Below are positions 35,761-47,727 of a stretch of DNA of 64,000 nt, piece after piece. Each line of letters begins with the position of its first letter. The stretch's first letter is position 1. The translations under genes were made by a program, and so were the position numbers. The DNA is from Dillenia suffruticosa (lineage: Eukaryota > Streptophyta > Magnoliopsida > Dilleniales > Dilleniaceae). The stretch is from assembly GCA_033439265.1 (NCBI GenBank), contig JAVTVX010000009.1:7343109-7407108 (forward strand), read 5' to 3'. Under the pieces are notes generated by a model, which was not told the origin of the DNA, did not search any database, and saw only the letters and a list, made by a program, of their open reading frames with translations.

Positions 35761-37565
35761 AACCGATAACATAGGGTAAAGTGAACATACCTGGATCTGA
35801 ACACTTCTTGGGTAGGGATCTCTTTATGACAGCAGACACGTTCTCCCCCACCCTTATTTTCTCATTACCTCTCATTGTCCTCTTGTTTGTGCACAGTTCC
35901 TTCAAAAACTTTGCATATTTGGGAATTTGCTTGATGGCATCCAACAAAGGTATATTTATTTCCACCTTCTTGAAAGTTTCCCAAACCTCCTTTTCGTAGT
36001 CTTTCTTTTTGGATCTTTCAAACCTGTTAGGAAAAGGTGGTGCAACTGTGTTAAAACTCGTAGATAGAAGAGAATTAGAATTTACTTTGTTTGGATTTTC
36101 ATTGGCAACTTCGGCTTCTTTCTCTTCATCTTTCTTCTCATTTCTCTTTTTGGGTGATGGTGGTTTTGATTGCACTTCGTTCCCACTCCTCAATACCATT
36201 GCACTAGCCTTAGGGTTTATTGCCATTTGTGAAGGTAATTTCCCTGCATTTTGACGCTCCTGAAGTGGTTAGCTGAGTGATTTGATTTCCCAAGTTTTGA
36301 ATGCTAGCTCTCGTTTCCTATTGAAATTGTTGAGTGTTAGTCGCGAGAGCTTTTACAATATCTTTTAGGGACATACCTGAATTAGACGATTGTGTCGGTG
36401 TATGTGATGGCCTATTGAATTGCTGAGGAGGATATCTTGTCTGTCCTCCTTGATTCCCGTAACTCAGATTTGGATGATCTCGCCAACCGGGATTATAATG
36501 AGTTGAGTAGGGATCGTACTTCCTTTGAGGTTGGCCAGGAAATCCTCCTACGGCATTTGCTTGATGAGTAGAATCTTCTTGCAGAGATGGACACATATTC
36601 GTAGGATGTCCAGGTATCGAGCATATGCCACAGACTTTGGTTGCATGTATTTGTCCTACAGCCATCTGACGAACCAAAGCAGTCAATTCAGAAATTTGAT
36701 TTTCAAGGTGAGAATGACTTACCTCATTGACACGTTTCATAACTCCCTCTGTTCTCAACCCAAATTGTTGAGAATTTTATGCCATATTTGTGATCAATTG
36801 TCTGGTTTCTTCAAGTGTTTTATTTACCAAGACTCCTCCGCTGGCCGCATCTACCATACTTCTATCCATGGGTAGAAGTCCTTCATAGAAATACTGAATC
36901 AAGAGCTGTTCCGGTATTTGATGATGTGGACAGCTGGCACAGAGCTGTTTGAACCTCTCAAAGTACTCATATAGCGTCTCTCCGCTAATCTGTCTGATCC
37001 CACATATCTCCTTTCGAATGTTGGCGGCTCTAGATGCAGGGAAAAATTTTTCTAAAAATAATCTTTGCATCCCATTCCATGTGTTTATTGAACCCGGAGG
37101 TAGGTAATACAACCAATCCTTTGCCTTATCTTTCAGGGAAAAGGGAAAGGCTCTCAACTTAATCTGTTCCTCAGTCACTCCTTGGGGTTTCATACTCGAA
37201 CAGACAACATGAAATTCTTTCAAATGTTTATGTGGATCCTCACCTGGGAGACCACAAAAAGTAGGTAGTAAGTGAATCAAACCAGATTTAAGTTCGAATG
37301 CTACTTCAAGAGTTGGGTATTCGATGCACAAGGGTTGTTGATTTAGATTGGGTGCAGCTAATTCCTTTAAGGTTTGCTCTCGATCGACCATCCTTTCCTC
37401 TTCTTCTTCAAAAATAGACCTGTCACAAATTGTCAGATCAATGTTAAAAATTGGCCTTTGACGAAACTTACCTTTCTTCTGTCCGGCTTCCTTTCTTAAT
37501 TGGCGAGCAATTTTCTCAATTTCGGGAATATATTCCAATTCACCTTCTTGAGAAGAACGGGTCAT
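35760..37565 (-). pseudogene. Athila B gag region (fossil)
   Basis: The most likely start is MTRSSQEGELEYIPEIEKIA. The core has FELKSGLIHLLPTFCGLPGE, PHKHLKEFHVVCSSMKPQGV and FERFKQLCASCPHHQIPEQL, followed by a CCHC knuckle (CGICSIPGHPTNMC). The order matches Athila A throughout. The region is broken. Confidence 0.9.
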
Positions 37566-37625
37566 AAAATAAAAGAAGTCAACAAAACAAATATAAAGAA
37601 AACACAACTAAGTAATCAAAATAGT

Positions 37626-37643
37626 TCCCTGGCAACGGCGCCA
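37626..37643 (-). other. Athila B primer-binding site (tRNA-Asp type)
   Basis: On the minus strand the site reads TGGCGCCGTTGCCAGGGA, one base different from the Athila A site. It lies five bases inside the LTR at 37649. Confidence 0.92.
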
Positions 37644-37648
37644 AAATT

Positions 37649-38954
37649 TGGTCGGGTTGTCGAAACTCTCAAATTAATACTGATTTCCCAAATGCAACAA
37701 ACTGTAACAATAGTGGTTACCAGGTCGAATCCCAAGAGAACTATGTTAACTTAACTTCTTAGTAAATGCCAAAATAAAATGGGGGGTTTATAAAATAAAT
37801 TCCTAAATAAAAAATTAAATAGCTAAAATTAAAAGACAAATCAAATATGCAAAAATACTAAAACTTGGAGAAGAAATTCAATATGCTAAACATCCGATCC
37901 AATGGTTCATATATTCGATTGTCTTATTGATCATTGGTTGAAAATATTATTTTTGTAATTCAAGCATTTAACCTTAGATCTATTAGGATAACCATAATAA
38001 ATCTTGTGTTTTCCTAAAATAATTGACCAAACCTAGCATCCAATCAAAACTTATCATTAATCGACTGGGCACGATAGCGTTCCATATCAAATAATGACAA
38101 CATTAAGTTCTGTGAAAACAGTTAAACCAAAATACAAATAACCAGGATAGCCGTACAATTATTCGATTTTGTTTCATCGATTTTTTATGTTAAAATGAAT
38201 ATTGGCAAACGACCCATAAACATATATAACCTATTTGCTACTCGTACCATTCATTCATGATAATTACGGATCACTGAAATCCTAGATGTAGTAGAAAAAA
38301 TTGATATTGAATTAAATTGTCAGATTAACCAATACCAATCCTTCATAAAAATAAACCAAGAATCGACGAATACTTGAATTAAATGTGCAAGAAATTAAAT
38401 AAAATACATAACCTCACAATGAAGAACAATCGATTAAAATTCCCCTTGAATCAAAATAAAAGAACTAACCACTCATGGTGACCATATTCTTGAGAATAAA
38501 CAAAAAAAAGTGTTCTTCAAAGAAAAAAGAAAGAAAAAAAATAAAACCTAAACCTAAAGAGAGATTGATGAAGCCGCCACCTTTTTCTGTACAGAGTATT
38601 ATGTTGTTTCATTGAGTGCAGCCCTTCATTTAAATAAGCAAGGCAACCGACCCCTTTTTGGAAAGAAAATATATGAATGTACTCTTTCCTTCCAACCTCT
38701 TTGAGAGAATTAGTAACGTGAGAGATTTAGTAGTATTTTCCTTCCTTTTAATCTTTCAAATCAATTAGGAATCTTCCCATTATAAACTTTACTCCCAATT
38801 AGCTCTAAAATTTCCTTGTTGAGCCCAATTTGCTCCAAATCCTCAATTTCAATTTTCTAAAAATAAAATTCAATAAAACCAACCATTAGTGCATTAAATA
38901 ATTCAAATTCAAACCATGATAACAATAATAAATTCAATAAATTGCATGTTATCA
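37649..38954 (-). repeat. LTR of Athila B (5' side of the element)
   Basis: 1306 bp, exactly as long as its partner at 28965-30270, with about 96% identity by eye. It is followed at 38955 by the right copy of the 27-bp duplication. Confidence 0.94.
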
Positions 38955-38981
38955 GTATTTCATCTTTTTGGCTGATATTTT
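38955..38981. repeat. 27-bp target duplication of Athila B, right copy
   Basis: Exact repeat of 28935-28961, starting at the first base after the LTR. It then continues into unique DNA (GAGATCAAGC). Confidence 0.88.
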
Positions 38982-40653
38982 GAGATCAAGCAAGACCCAC
39001 GTCTGATTTCTACTCTTTTCGGGAAGCAATCCCCCTCACAAAGGTCATTCATTCTTCTTTTTCCTTTTCCTTTCCTTTTTCTTTTTGTTCAAATGTGATT
39101 TTCTTATAAAAGTGGGCTATGACTTCTTTTTAACCCTCAACCCTCATCTTTTTTTTTTTTTCTTTTGTTATATTGGGATTTGAATCCAGGATTATCAGGG
39201 TAAAAAAATGAATTGTGATTACTAGGCTATCGATCCCCAAACCCTCATCTCTCAGACCTCAAAGACTACTAATATCTTTCTTATAAGATTTTTATCAACT
39301 TAATTAGCTAATATCTAACATCAGGAAGATTTTGTACGAAGTAGAAAAGTAGGTGATCCTTGACACTCCATCTGGGAAAAGTGACTTTCTCAGGGTGAAT
39401 GCTTCAAGAAGACTCACTCTATGGACCATTTGTCGAGTCTAATGATTCAAGCCGGACGTAGATGGAAACATTTTGAGCTTCAACTTAGAAAAAAAAGCCC
39501 TTTTTGTCTTTCATCTAAGCACTCTATAAATGGAGTAATAGGTTTTGTTAATGTTTATTAAGTTTGGTCACATGAATAGAAGCTGAGCTTTGGGTATCAG
39601 AATATGGTAGTAGATTTACAAGTGCTAAGTCATACCCTCAAGATGAACTCTGCCTATTTGTGCTTTTATGGGTAAATGATTGCCAAACTCTAAGTTGAAT
39701 GTTATGGATCGTAACCCGAGTTATCTACTTAGGGCGCTTCTTGGTGATGTGTTAGGGATATTTTTTTTCTCCTTTGTGTACTTCTTGATTTTTGTTTAAT
39801 TTTTTGAAATTCAACCACGTTTCTCTTCTAATTAAAAAAAAGAAAAAAATAATAATTGGGGGATTGTAGCGAGACCCAAATTAATATTAGGTTATTGAAA
39901 TATTTTAGAAAAATTTAACTTAATAAGTTATTTTTTATATAAATTATCGGTATCCAATAATTATATTGAATCTGGCTAAATTCAATTCAAATTAAGTTGT
40001 TTATATTTTTTTCTCTTATATAAAACTCGAAAGTAAGTTATTGCTTAAGGGGTATCAGTGTCTACTCGTTAGATCGGTAACATATTGGGCTATGATTGGA
40101 ATTTTCTTAGATTCATTTATTTATGACAACAACAATTGGCCTTATTAAGGTCTTCTTTTTGACATAATAACATTATTGATATAAATATAATTTTAGTCTA
40201 AACTCTGAAAATATTAGATTTTTGCTTTCATAACTCTTTTTTTTTTAATAAAAAGTTGAAAAATATTAAAAATTAAACAAAGTGAAAGAGAAATAAATTT
40301 AACCAGATTGAAATAAATTGAGGATCTAAAGAGAGCCTAGGGTTAGTATGGAGCTCTTAGCATGTCTCATTTCTTATAATCCATTACAATTTTCTCTCCC
40401 CCTTTCTTAAGCTTCTTTAGATTATATTTTTCTATGGTAGATTCTACTAATTATTTTAATGCTAATGATTGTATTTATTCCAAAATTTTTATTTCACTTT
40501 CTAAACTACGTTTCTTTCTCATTCTCCGAATAATCGGTAATTTTTAAAGCATCTATAAAATAGTCTCAAATTTTTGGAAAACTTATCAAATCATTCTCAA
40601 ATGAGCTGAATGTTATAACTACTAAAATGACGTGTTAGATAATAAATTGAATT

Positions 40654-40697
<44 letters not shown>

Positions 40698-42559
40698 CTA
40701 CATATGATAACATAATTGGTTAAAAAGATTATTAGGGGTAATAACATTTTTTTTATTTAATGTACTAAAAATTCTAAAATCATATAAATTATTTTGAATT
40801 GCAATGAAAAGCAAAAGGAAGAGCAATGTGGAAACAACTTGTTAGCCTTGTTAATAATGATTTTGAAAATTTAACGGATCACCATAAAGTTTTTTAAGAT
40901 TCAATTCATTCACTTTATTATATTTTTTTGCATGCTATACGAAACGGTATTCGAAATCATACTTTAACTAATCCATTTCGAACACTTGTCGAGCCCATTT
41001 GAATGGAATAGCACTACTTATGTCATTCTATAATTATACTACATGTGAAACTAACATTAAAATCTCATACATTCATATGCATCAAGAGTTATATATATAT
41101 ATATATATATGTCATCTCTCTTTCTATTTGTTCTTCATCGAATGAATTTTATGTCAAAATTCAGAATGCAAATCCTTTTTCTAGTTGTCAAAACGCCATA
41201 TTTAGGCAACAATTTCTTTTATTATGATCAGATGAAAAAGCATTAAAAATAAAAACAACGGCATAAAAATAGATTCTATACAAGAGAATTTTATAATTAT
41301 AAAATTAAAATATTTATGTTTTGTAGTGGATTCACCACACTGAAACTTCTATGTAATTATCTGAATTTCAATGAATAGTGGTTATTTTTTCTTAGATTAT
41401 TCTTTTTTTAAAAAAAAAAAAAAAAATCATAATGGTTCGTGTTTGTATCAAAAATGAAAATCATATGACAGGACGTCCTCGTATCATCCTATGAGCCACT
41501 TCTATCCGCATATCATCCAGAGCAAACTCCCAGATAAATCTCAACTTTTACTAAAATTTTGCGTACAATTATATGATTCAATTGACGATAAATACAAGAA
41601 AAAACAGAGTTAGAATTTAATTAAAATTAGGGAATGAACTTTTATAAATTTAGGGCATGTGCTTCGTTCATTCTTCTTCCTCAGTTACTATCACCTTCAT
41701 CGATTACATCTTCTGCGATTTCTATGAAAGTCCTATCGGTGAAGGTTGAGAGACTACTCGCCGAGGCCTCTTTCCTTTCTTCTTCCCGTTTTAAGTTGCT
41801 CAAAATTTATCTTCCAAAAGGAATAATGTATCTTCATTTTGTCCTTTCAAATATATCTTCGACTTCCCATTGCATTCGCTTTGGATTTCAATGTGAACTT
41901 CATTTATGACAAATTTACATTGTGCCCATTAAAATTAACTTAATTTGATTAATATTGAAATTAATTTAGGATTGTTTGATTAAGGCACTTTTATTTTATT
42001 TTATATATGTTGCTTTTATTATTTATAATATTATTTTATGATATATTTTTCAAAAAATTTTATATTTTTATTTATTATCTAGAATATTAATTTTATAATT
42101 TCAGATATAATTTTTAAAATATAAATTTTTTAATATTGATTTAAGTTTTAATCAGATTTTAGTGTTATTTAGATTAATTTTAGGGTTACTAATTAAAGTT
42201 AAAATCTATTTAAAATTGTTGTCGTATTTCTAAGTTAATGGTTCATATTTTCTATTAGTAATTTAGGTTTTAATTTTCTTATTTTATAATTAGGACTAAG
42301 ATTTACATTTAGGGTTTTTATTTAAATTTGATTTATTATTTATTTAGTCGTTTAATTTTTTATTAGATTTATTATGAACAAGCTTTGTCTAGATTTTTTT
42401 AACAATTTAATTAAATTTTTGAATCTTGATAGTTTATTTTTTGTTTTTTTTATCACATTATAATTCATTTCATGACATCTTCAAATTTTAATTCTAGTTA
42501 CAACAATAGTAGGGTGCCTTTCTCAGCATTGAGAGATGAAAAAAATAGTTTTTAGTGAA
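38982..42559. other. AT-rich intergenic region
   Basis: No gene is supported. It holds a pyrimidine-rich tract (39056-39087), a minus-strand tRNA-like head near 39160-39240 (TAGCCTAGTAATCACA, then GGATTCAAATCCC), a SINE-like copy at 39945-40081, a 37-T run at 40657-40693 and an (AT)n run at 41090-41110. The 91-codon frame at 41634-41909 has no recognised domain or matching splice context. Confidence 0.55.
39945..40081 (-). repeat. SINE-like dispersed repeat, copy 7 (best head and tail)
   Basis: On the minus strand the head is TTACCGATCTAACGAGTAGA then CACTGATACC, with a B-box-like ACTTTCGAGTTTTATA. The tail is CTTAATTTGAATTGAATTTA then GCCAGATTCAATATAATTAT and TGGATACCGAT. Confidence 0.55.
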
Positions 42560-44180
42560 AATATGTGACTAAAATTGAAAAAAATATAGAAAGATTATTG
42601 GAATCAATTGGAATCAATTAAAATCACATGGTTGGAGAAATGTGTTAGTATTATTAGTAATGGATGGAGTGTGCCCTAAAGAAGGTCGTTAATTAATTTT
42701 GTGTTTGTTTCTAAAAATGGGCTAATGTTTCTCAAAAACTATGTATCGCAACAATGAAACGAAAGATAAGTATTTCATTGTTGTATTAATGAGAAAAGTA
42801 ATTGATGAAGTTGGTGATTAAAAGGTAGTTTAAATAATTACTGATAATGCTGTCAATTGCAAAAGTGTCAGAGTTTTGTTGAAGTTATATTTTCACATAT
42901 CTTATTTCTTATATTGTTCATATGTTAAATCTTGCATTAAAGAATATATGTATAGCTAAAAGCTCAAAAAATGTTCAGGAAACATATGATGAATGTCATT
43001 AGATCACTTTTGAGTACATAGATACTTTACAAGTAAAAAATTTTATAATGAATCATTCTATGAAATTGGTTATTTTCAATCGGTTTAGTCTTTTGAAATT
43101 GCTTTCAATCACAGATACTCATTTTGTTTCAATTGTTGTGATACTTAAAAGATTTAAACTTACAAGACGTGTACTTGAAGCAATGGTAATGAGTGACCAA
43201 TTGCTACAATATCGGGATGATGATCAAAGGAAACCAAGGTTTGATCGTGAGCTTATGTTAGATAAAGATTGATGAGAGAAAATTGAAGATATTATTGTAT
43301 TTACTGTATCTATTTATGATATTATTAGAGTTTGTGATATAGATAAACCATATTTTCATTTAGTTTATAATTTGTGAAATTTTAAGATTGAAAAAATGAA
43401 AACGTTTATTTTATAAATATAAACAAAAGTTGACACACGAATTCTCTTCTTTCTTTGTAGGGCGAAACTAAAACCCCACTACATTGTTTGGCTCATTCAT
43501 TGAATTCAAGGTAATCATTTAGTTAAATTTTTTGTTTTTCTAATTAATTAACTAATTTTCTTTAACTTCATTATAGTGAATGGTTTTCTTCAACATATTA
43601 ATGATTTTCTTTTCTTTTGAAAATTTTATAATGGTAAGTGGTTTCTAGAAAAAGAAAACAGAATAGCTCCTTGTATAGACGGAGAAGTCACAATTGAAAA
43701 AAAAACAAGTGCTTTAAAAGACTTTTTCCCAAATAAAGATGAATGTGTTGACATCTATAATAAGTTTACTTAATTTTCTTTAAAAAGTAGATCATTTGGA
43801 AATTCAAATTCAATTGTGAGAAGGTATAACATGGATTCAAGAAAGTGGCGGGCATGTTATGGTAAAATTGGCTTTTAAGATATTTAGACAACCTAGTTCA
43901 TCTTCTTGTTGCAAAAGGAATTAGAGCAATTACTCTTTTATTCATTCATTTAGAAGTAACAATTAAGTCCAAAGCATGCAGAAGATTTTGTATTTGTTTA
44001 TGACAATCTCCATTTTTTGTCAAGAGACACATCTCAATATCATGATGTGATCGAAAAGTTGTGGGATATTGAAGGAGATTAATTTAGGAGCATGAAAGAT
44101 GTTGATATTTTTAAAATTGTTAATCTAATATTGGATGAATCATAATTGAATAGTGTATTTTTGATGAAAATACAAATACA
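42560..44180 (+). pseudogene. Decayed hAT-superfamily (DUF659-type) transposase
   Basis: Several conserved pieces lie in order on the + strand. GWSVP (stop) RRSLINFVFVSKNGLMFLK lies near 42662 and ITDNAVNCKSVRVLLK near 42835. FIMNHSMKLVIFNRFSLLKL with VVILKRFKLTRRVLEAMVMS lies at 43040-43270. The C-terminal hAT piece SSSCCKRN...SNYSFIHS lies near 43895, and AEDFVFVYDNLHFLSRDTSQ near 43975. The usual DUF659 proteins read SDGWSD..RPLIN and TDNA.NC at these places. The copy has many in-frame stops and frame changes and cannot make a transposase. Terminal inverted repeats and an 8-bp duplication were not found by eye. It is unrelated in sequence detail to the domesticated hAT gene downstream. Confidence 0.8.
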
Positions 44181-45470
44181 AGTAGGGAGAATGAGAGTGA
44201 TAACATGGAATTAATTTAGTAAATTATATTTTCTTTTTAATTTAATTTGAATCAAAGTATAAACTATGTTTAATTTAAAAATTTATTTGTTTATTCAATT
44301 TTAAATTTTATTTTTGATTTTATTTGTCTTATAATTAATGATTGTATATTTGAAATTTTTTATTTTTATAATAAAAGATGATTATTTAATTATTTTCATA
44401 AAATAATTAATATTTATATTAAATTTTTATATTTTCAATATATAAGCATTTTCCACACGTTTTTGTTTCTTATATTTCTATAAAATATCATTTTTCCGTA
44501 TCGTTTCTATTTCTATGCAACATAGTATACTGGGTTAATAATTTAGAATTTAAGTAAAAATTTTTACCAACAAAATTTAAATACATTAAAATTTGTGATC
44601 TTGAATTTGTTAATAACGTAGAATTTAATTGAAATTTCTACAAACAAAATTTTAATAGACCAGAGCCAGAGGAGATAGAAATAATTTGTAACAATAAATG
44701 AAGAAAATACTTGAAAAAATAATAGAGGAATGACCGAGACAAAGCTGATCAGCAACGATATGTTGTCTTAAATGAAAATTCCAAGTACATGAGCAAAACT
44801 ATACGAATTTGTGGAGAGAAAGAAATAAAAGAGTAACCTCATAATTCCCATGTAACCTCATATATGGTGAGGGAGAGAGAGAGCAAGAAAGGAAGAGAGA
44901 GAGAGAGAGAGAGGAGAGAGCAACCTCCTAATTTGAGTCGGTAAGTTTAAAATACTCTTCTTCTCTTTTTTTTTTCTATTATCAATATCTTAAATTATAT
45001 TTCGATTTGAGTGTCTGTGAAATTCTATTTAGGGGGTGACTTTTTCATTATAGTTTTTTCTAGTTTTAAGTTTCGAATTTGAAATTTGATTAAAAGATTT
45101 AATATCTCATCGCACTATACCGATTGTCTGTTGGTATAAAGAACTAGAAATTATATACGTGAGAAATAACTTTAGATAGATCAATGACAATAAATCATTT
45201 CGTAGGACAGATCAATACCAGAATTCAGAATGCAAGTCTATTTTGCTCTGATTTGAAAAAATTTTCTTTTCTGGTACAATCAAAAAGTTGAAGGCTAGTC
45301 AAATAGTTGTGGTGTGGACCTGCAGTTTCAAATGGAAGAGGGAGCATGCATGAGAGAGAGAGAGGGAGAGAGAACTGTTCCATGCAAAGGCAAGCGCTCG
45401 GGTAGGTCAAATAAAGTTTTCCTTTCTTCTTTCGCTCGGAGATTTTTTAAATATTTAGATGTAAATTAGA

Positions 45471-45637
45471 GCAACTAAAGTCTAGTGATTCAGTCGTCGG
45501 ACATTGTTACCTTTTAAGTAAGATCTCATATCCGAATCATGTGCATTGTAAAAATAGATATTGAGAAAATTTTATTTTTTGAATGTTCAATCTGAATTGA
45601 ACTAGATTTAATCTGTTTCAATATGGGTACCGGCTGC
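45471..45637 (+). repeat. SINE-like dispersed repeat, copy 8
   Basis: The tRNA-like head (GTCTAGTGATTCAGTCGTCG, then TCTCATATCCGAATCATGTG) is followed about 50 nt later by the tail CAATCTGAATTGAACTAGAT then TTAATCTGTTTCAATATGGG and TACCGG. Head and tail are both well kept. Confidence 0.55.
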
Positions 45638-45751
45638 CAAACACATTTCTTATAAATTCTTATCCTCTTGATATGACTTTTAAAAACTCAAACTTGCAAA
45701 TTTAAGATAAGAAAATCAAGTTGTTATAATAAATGACTATATTACTTATGT

Positions 45752-45912
45752 TTAGTTAGTTTAGTGATTAAATATCAGTATTCTTTAAATAAAATTTTGA
45801 ATTATAATCTTTTATATGAAAATAATGTGTTAAGAGAATTTTGTTCTTTAAGGGGTTTTAACCCAAATCAAAATTAATTTATTCGACTCCAACGTGATTA
45901 ATGGATAAGATG
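45752..45912 (+). repeat. SINE-like dispersed repeat, copy 9
   Basis: The head has TTAGTTAGTTTAGTGATTAA and TTTTGAATTATAATC. The tail is CCCAAATCAAAATTAATTTA then TTCGACTCCAACGTGATTAA and TGGATAAGAT. It lies about 115 bases after copy 8, in the same orientation. Confidence 0.5.
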
Positions 45913-47200
45913 ATTTATCCCAAGAAAAATAAATGATTATGTTTAGAAAGATATTTACGACCGAATGCCAAAAAATCTATCACGCACTATCACATGTCCC
46001 CTAAAAATCGTTGGTCTTAGCCGTCAAATCTTACTGTCTTGAGGTTGAAAACGACTCAAAACAGCATTATTTTGATCTTTCATTATTTTCTCTCAATGTC
46101 TACTATATGTGCTTCTACGATTCATCATAAATTGTCCGGTTAGTATCACATGTCATCACACTCTTTTAAATTCAAGTGATTTTTATTATATCATATTGAA
46201 TTTTAGAAAATATTAGAAATTATATTATATATCAAAATCAAATCAATTATTAAAAAATATTGTGTATTAGAATAAAGTAATAATTGATTTGATTTTGTGA
46301 ATATTTGATTTTTTTTGTTTCTATATTTGTAACAATAATTTTTTTTATATAAATTCAATTTATTATAATATTTTACTGAAACAATGGATTATCAGGGTTT
46401 CATATGTCCTATCTTTAATGGACCTAATCTCTATATCTCCATACATTTCCTCTCAAATGTATAAAGTATTAGAATCTGAAGGCTAAAGATTTGAGTTTTC
46501 ATGAGGCCAATTTTGTTGCAAAAGAATTCAAAGAATTCTTACTCTCATGTTCATACAATTTTTAAGGATTCAAACTTAGCAAATTTAAGATTGAGAGAAT
46601 CAAATTAATACTATAAATGACTATGTTTTTTTTATAGGAAATTCTTTCATTAAATTCTATATATATTTGTTTTAATGAAGTTATGGAATCTCCATCTTTA
46701 GAAATTGAGTTTTCTAAAATTTAAGTTTTGGATCCGATAATATTCAAACTGAATTAATTCGATTATGATTTCAGATCATTTATACAAAAAAATTACTTCA
46801 TAATTTTGTGAACAACTTTCATTTGGAGCCAAATATATATTTATTTAAATTAAACAACAAAAAACTAAATTTTATGTAATATTTCGTATTAATATAAAAT
46901 CAGAATTTATTAAGTCTAAATAATTTAAATTAATCGAAATAAACTTTAAATTAAATAAAAAAGATTTAAAAAATAAAAACGAGATACAATCATGTAATTT
47001 ATTTTTATTTTAAAGAAAGAGATAATTTTATTTTTATCTTCATCTCTATGTTGTGTAGCATTAGAAAATCTCACACCTCTCTAATTTTCCGTTGCTCCGA
47101 TTGCATTATTCTCTTTTGTTCATTCATTGGGTGGGAAAATGAACGTTAAATTTGAAAACGAGTCAGCTGGCTAGCGTTTCAACATCAACTCAAGAAGTAA

Positions 47201-47476
47201 AGAGTTTTGTGAGTTTTTGAGTTTGGGGCTCAAGTTGTCTCCTCCCAAACGTAGTCGCCACGAGCCACGAAAGATGACTCACTCACCGGTCACGGCTCAG
47301 CCCACTAAGCCCACTCGGGAAACCCGGTCCCACCAATCTCTCTCTCTCTCTCTCGAGCCGTCGACGAGAGCTTTACTAATTTTAGCTAAGATTAAAAAAT
47401 TAAGAAAAAAAGAAAGTCCAGATCTAGTCGCGGCTGTCTTAGCCATAGCCTCGACTCTCTCTTTCTCTCTCCCTCC

Positions 47477-47507
<31 letters not shown>

Positions 47508-47727
47508 GTTCGGCTGCTTCTGTTCGGCTTAGATCCCGACGCCGATTCATCCCTCTCTGTTTTTCGATTTGATCTCCGTTTCTCTCTCCATCTATCGGCT
47601 CTCCACGTTTCTTGGTAGGGAGCTTCTTTGATTTCTGAAATATGGAATTTGATAATCAGTGACTGAACGGAAATGAGGTGATCTCACTGAGGAGGAAGAC
47701 GAATAAAACCTCCTCAGAGTTTCCAGG
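47201..47727 (+). promoter_or_regulatory. Inferred promoter-proximal region and 5' non-coding exon of the hAT-derived gene
   Basis: A GC-richer, CT-rich block contains TC runs at 47337-47354 and 47480-47508. It ends at a strong donor (CCAGG|GTGAGTG, intron from 47728). Plant core promoters and leaders often have such pyrimidine tracts. Two tiny upstream ORFs lie before the donor: 47642-47662 (six codons) and 47673-47681 (ATGAGGTGA). The transcription start is not defined by the sequence. The open frame over 47217-47618 is mostly CT-repeat translation and is not called a gene. Confidence 0.45.

Larger units (their letters stand above)
28965..38954 (-). mobile_element. Athila-type Ty3/gypsy retrotransposon B (fossil)
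   Basis: A 9990-bp minus-strand element has two LTRs of 1306 bp each, a tRNA-Asp-type primer site, gag, protease, RT, RNase H, integrase and a 3' untranslated region with a polypurine tract. Its proteins and 3' motifs are clearly related to Athila A. The two LTRs differ at about 48 of 1306 sites by eye (~3.7%), about the same age as Athila A and younger than the Copia element. It is broken, with more than five breaks in gag-pol. No env-position ORF is seen. Confidence 0.94.
44181..47200. other. AT-rich intergenic region with two clear SINE-like copies
   Basis: No coding region is supported. It contains GA-rich tracts at 44869-44920 and 45355-45372, a minus-strand tRNA-like head near 45060-45140, and SINE-like copies at 45471-45637 and 45752-45912. 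The right end should include the promoter of the hAT-derived gene, but no distinctive TATA box stands out. Confidence 0.55.

Noticed and set aside
41634-41909. 91-codon frame on the + strand
   Set aside because: No recognised domain, no splice partners and AT-rich surroundings; kept as intergenic.
47217-47618. 133-codon open frame upstream of the hAT-derived gene
   Set aside because: Mostly Ser/Leu from TC runs, with no ATG start supported and no domain; better read as promoter/leader DNA.
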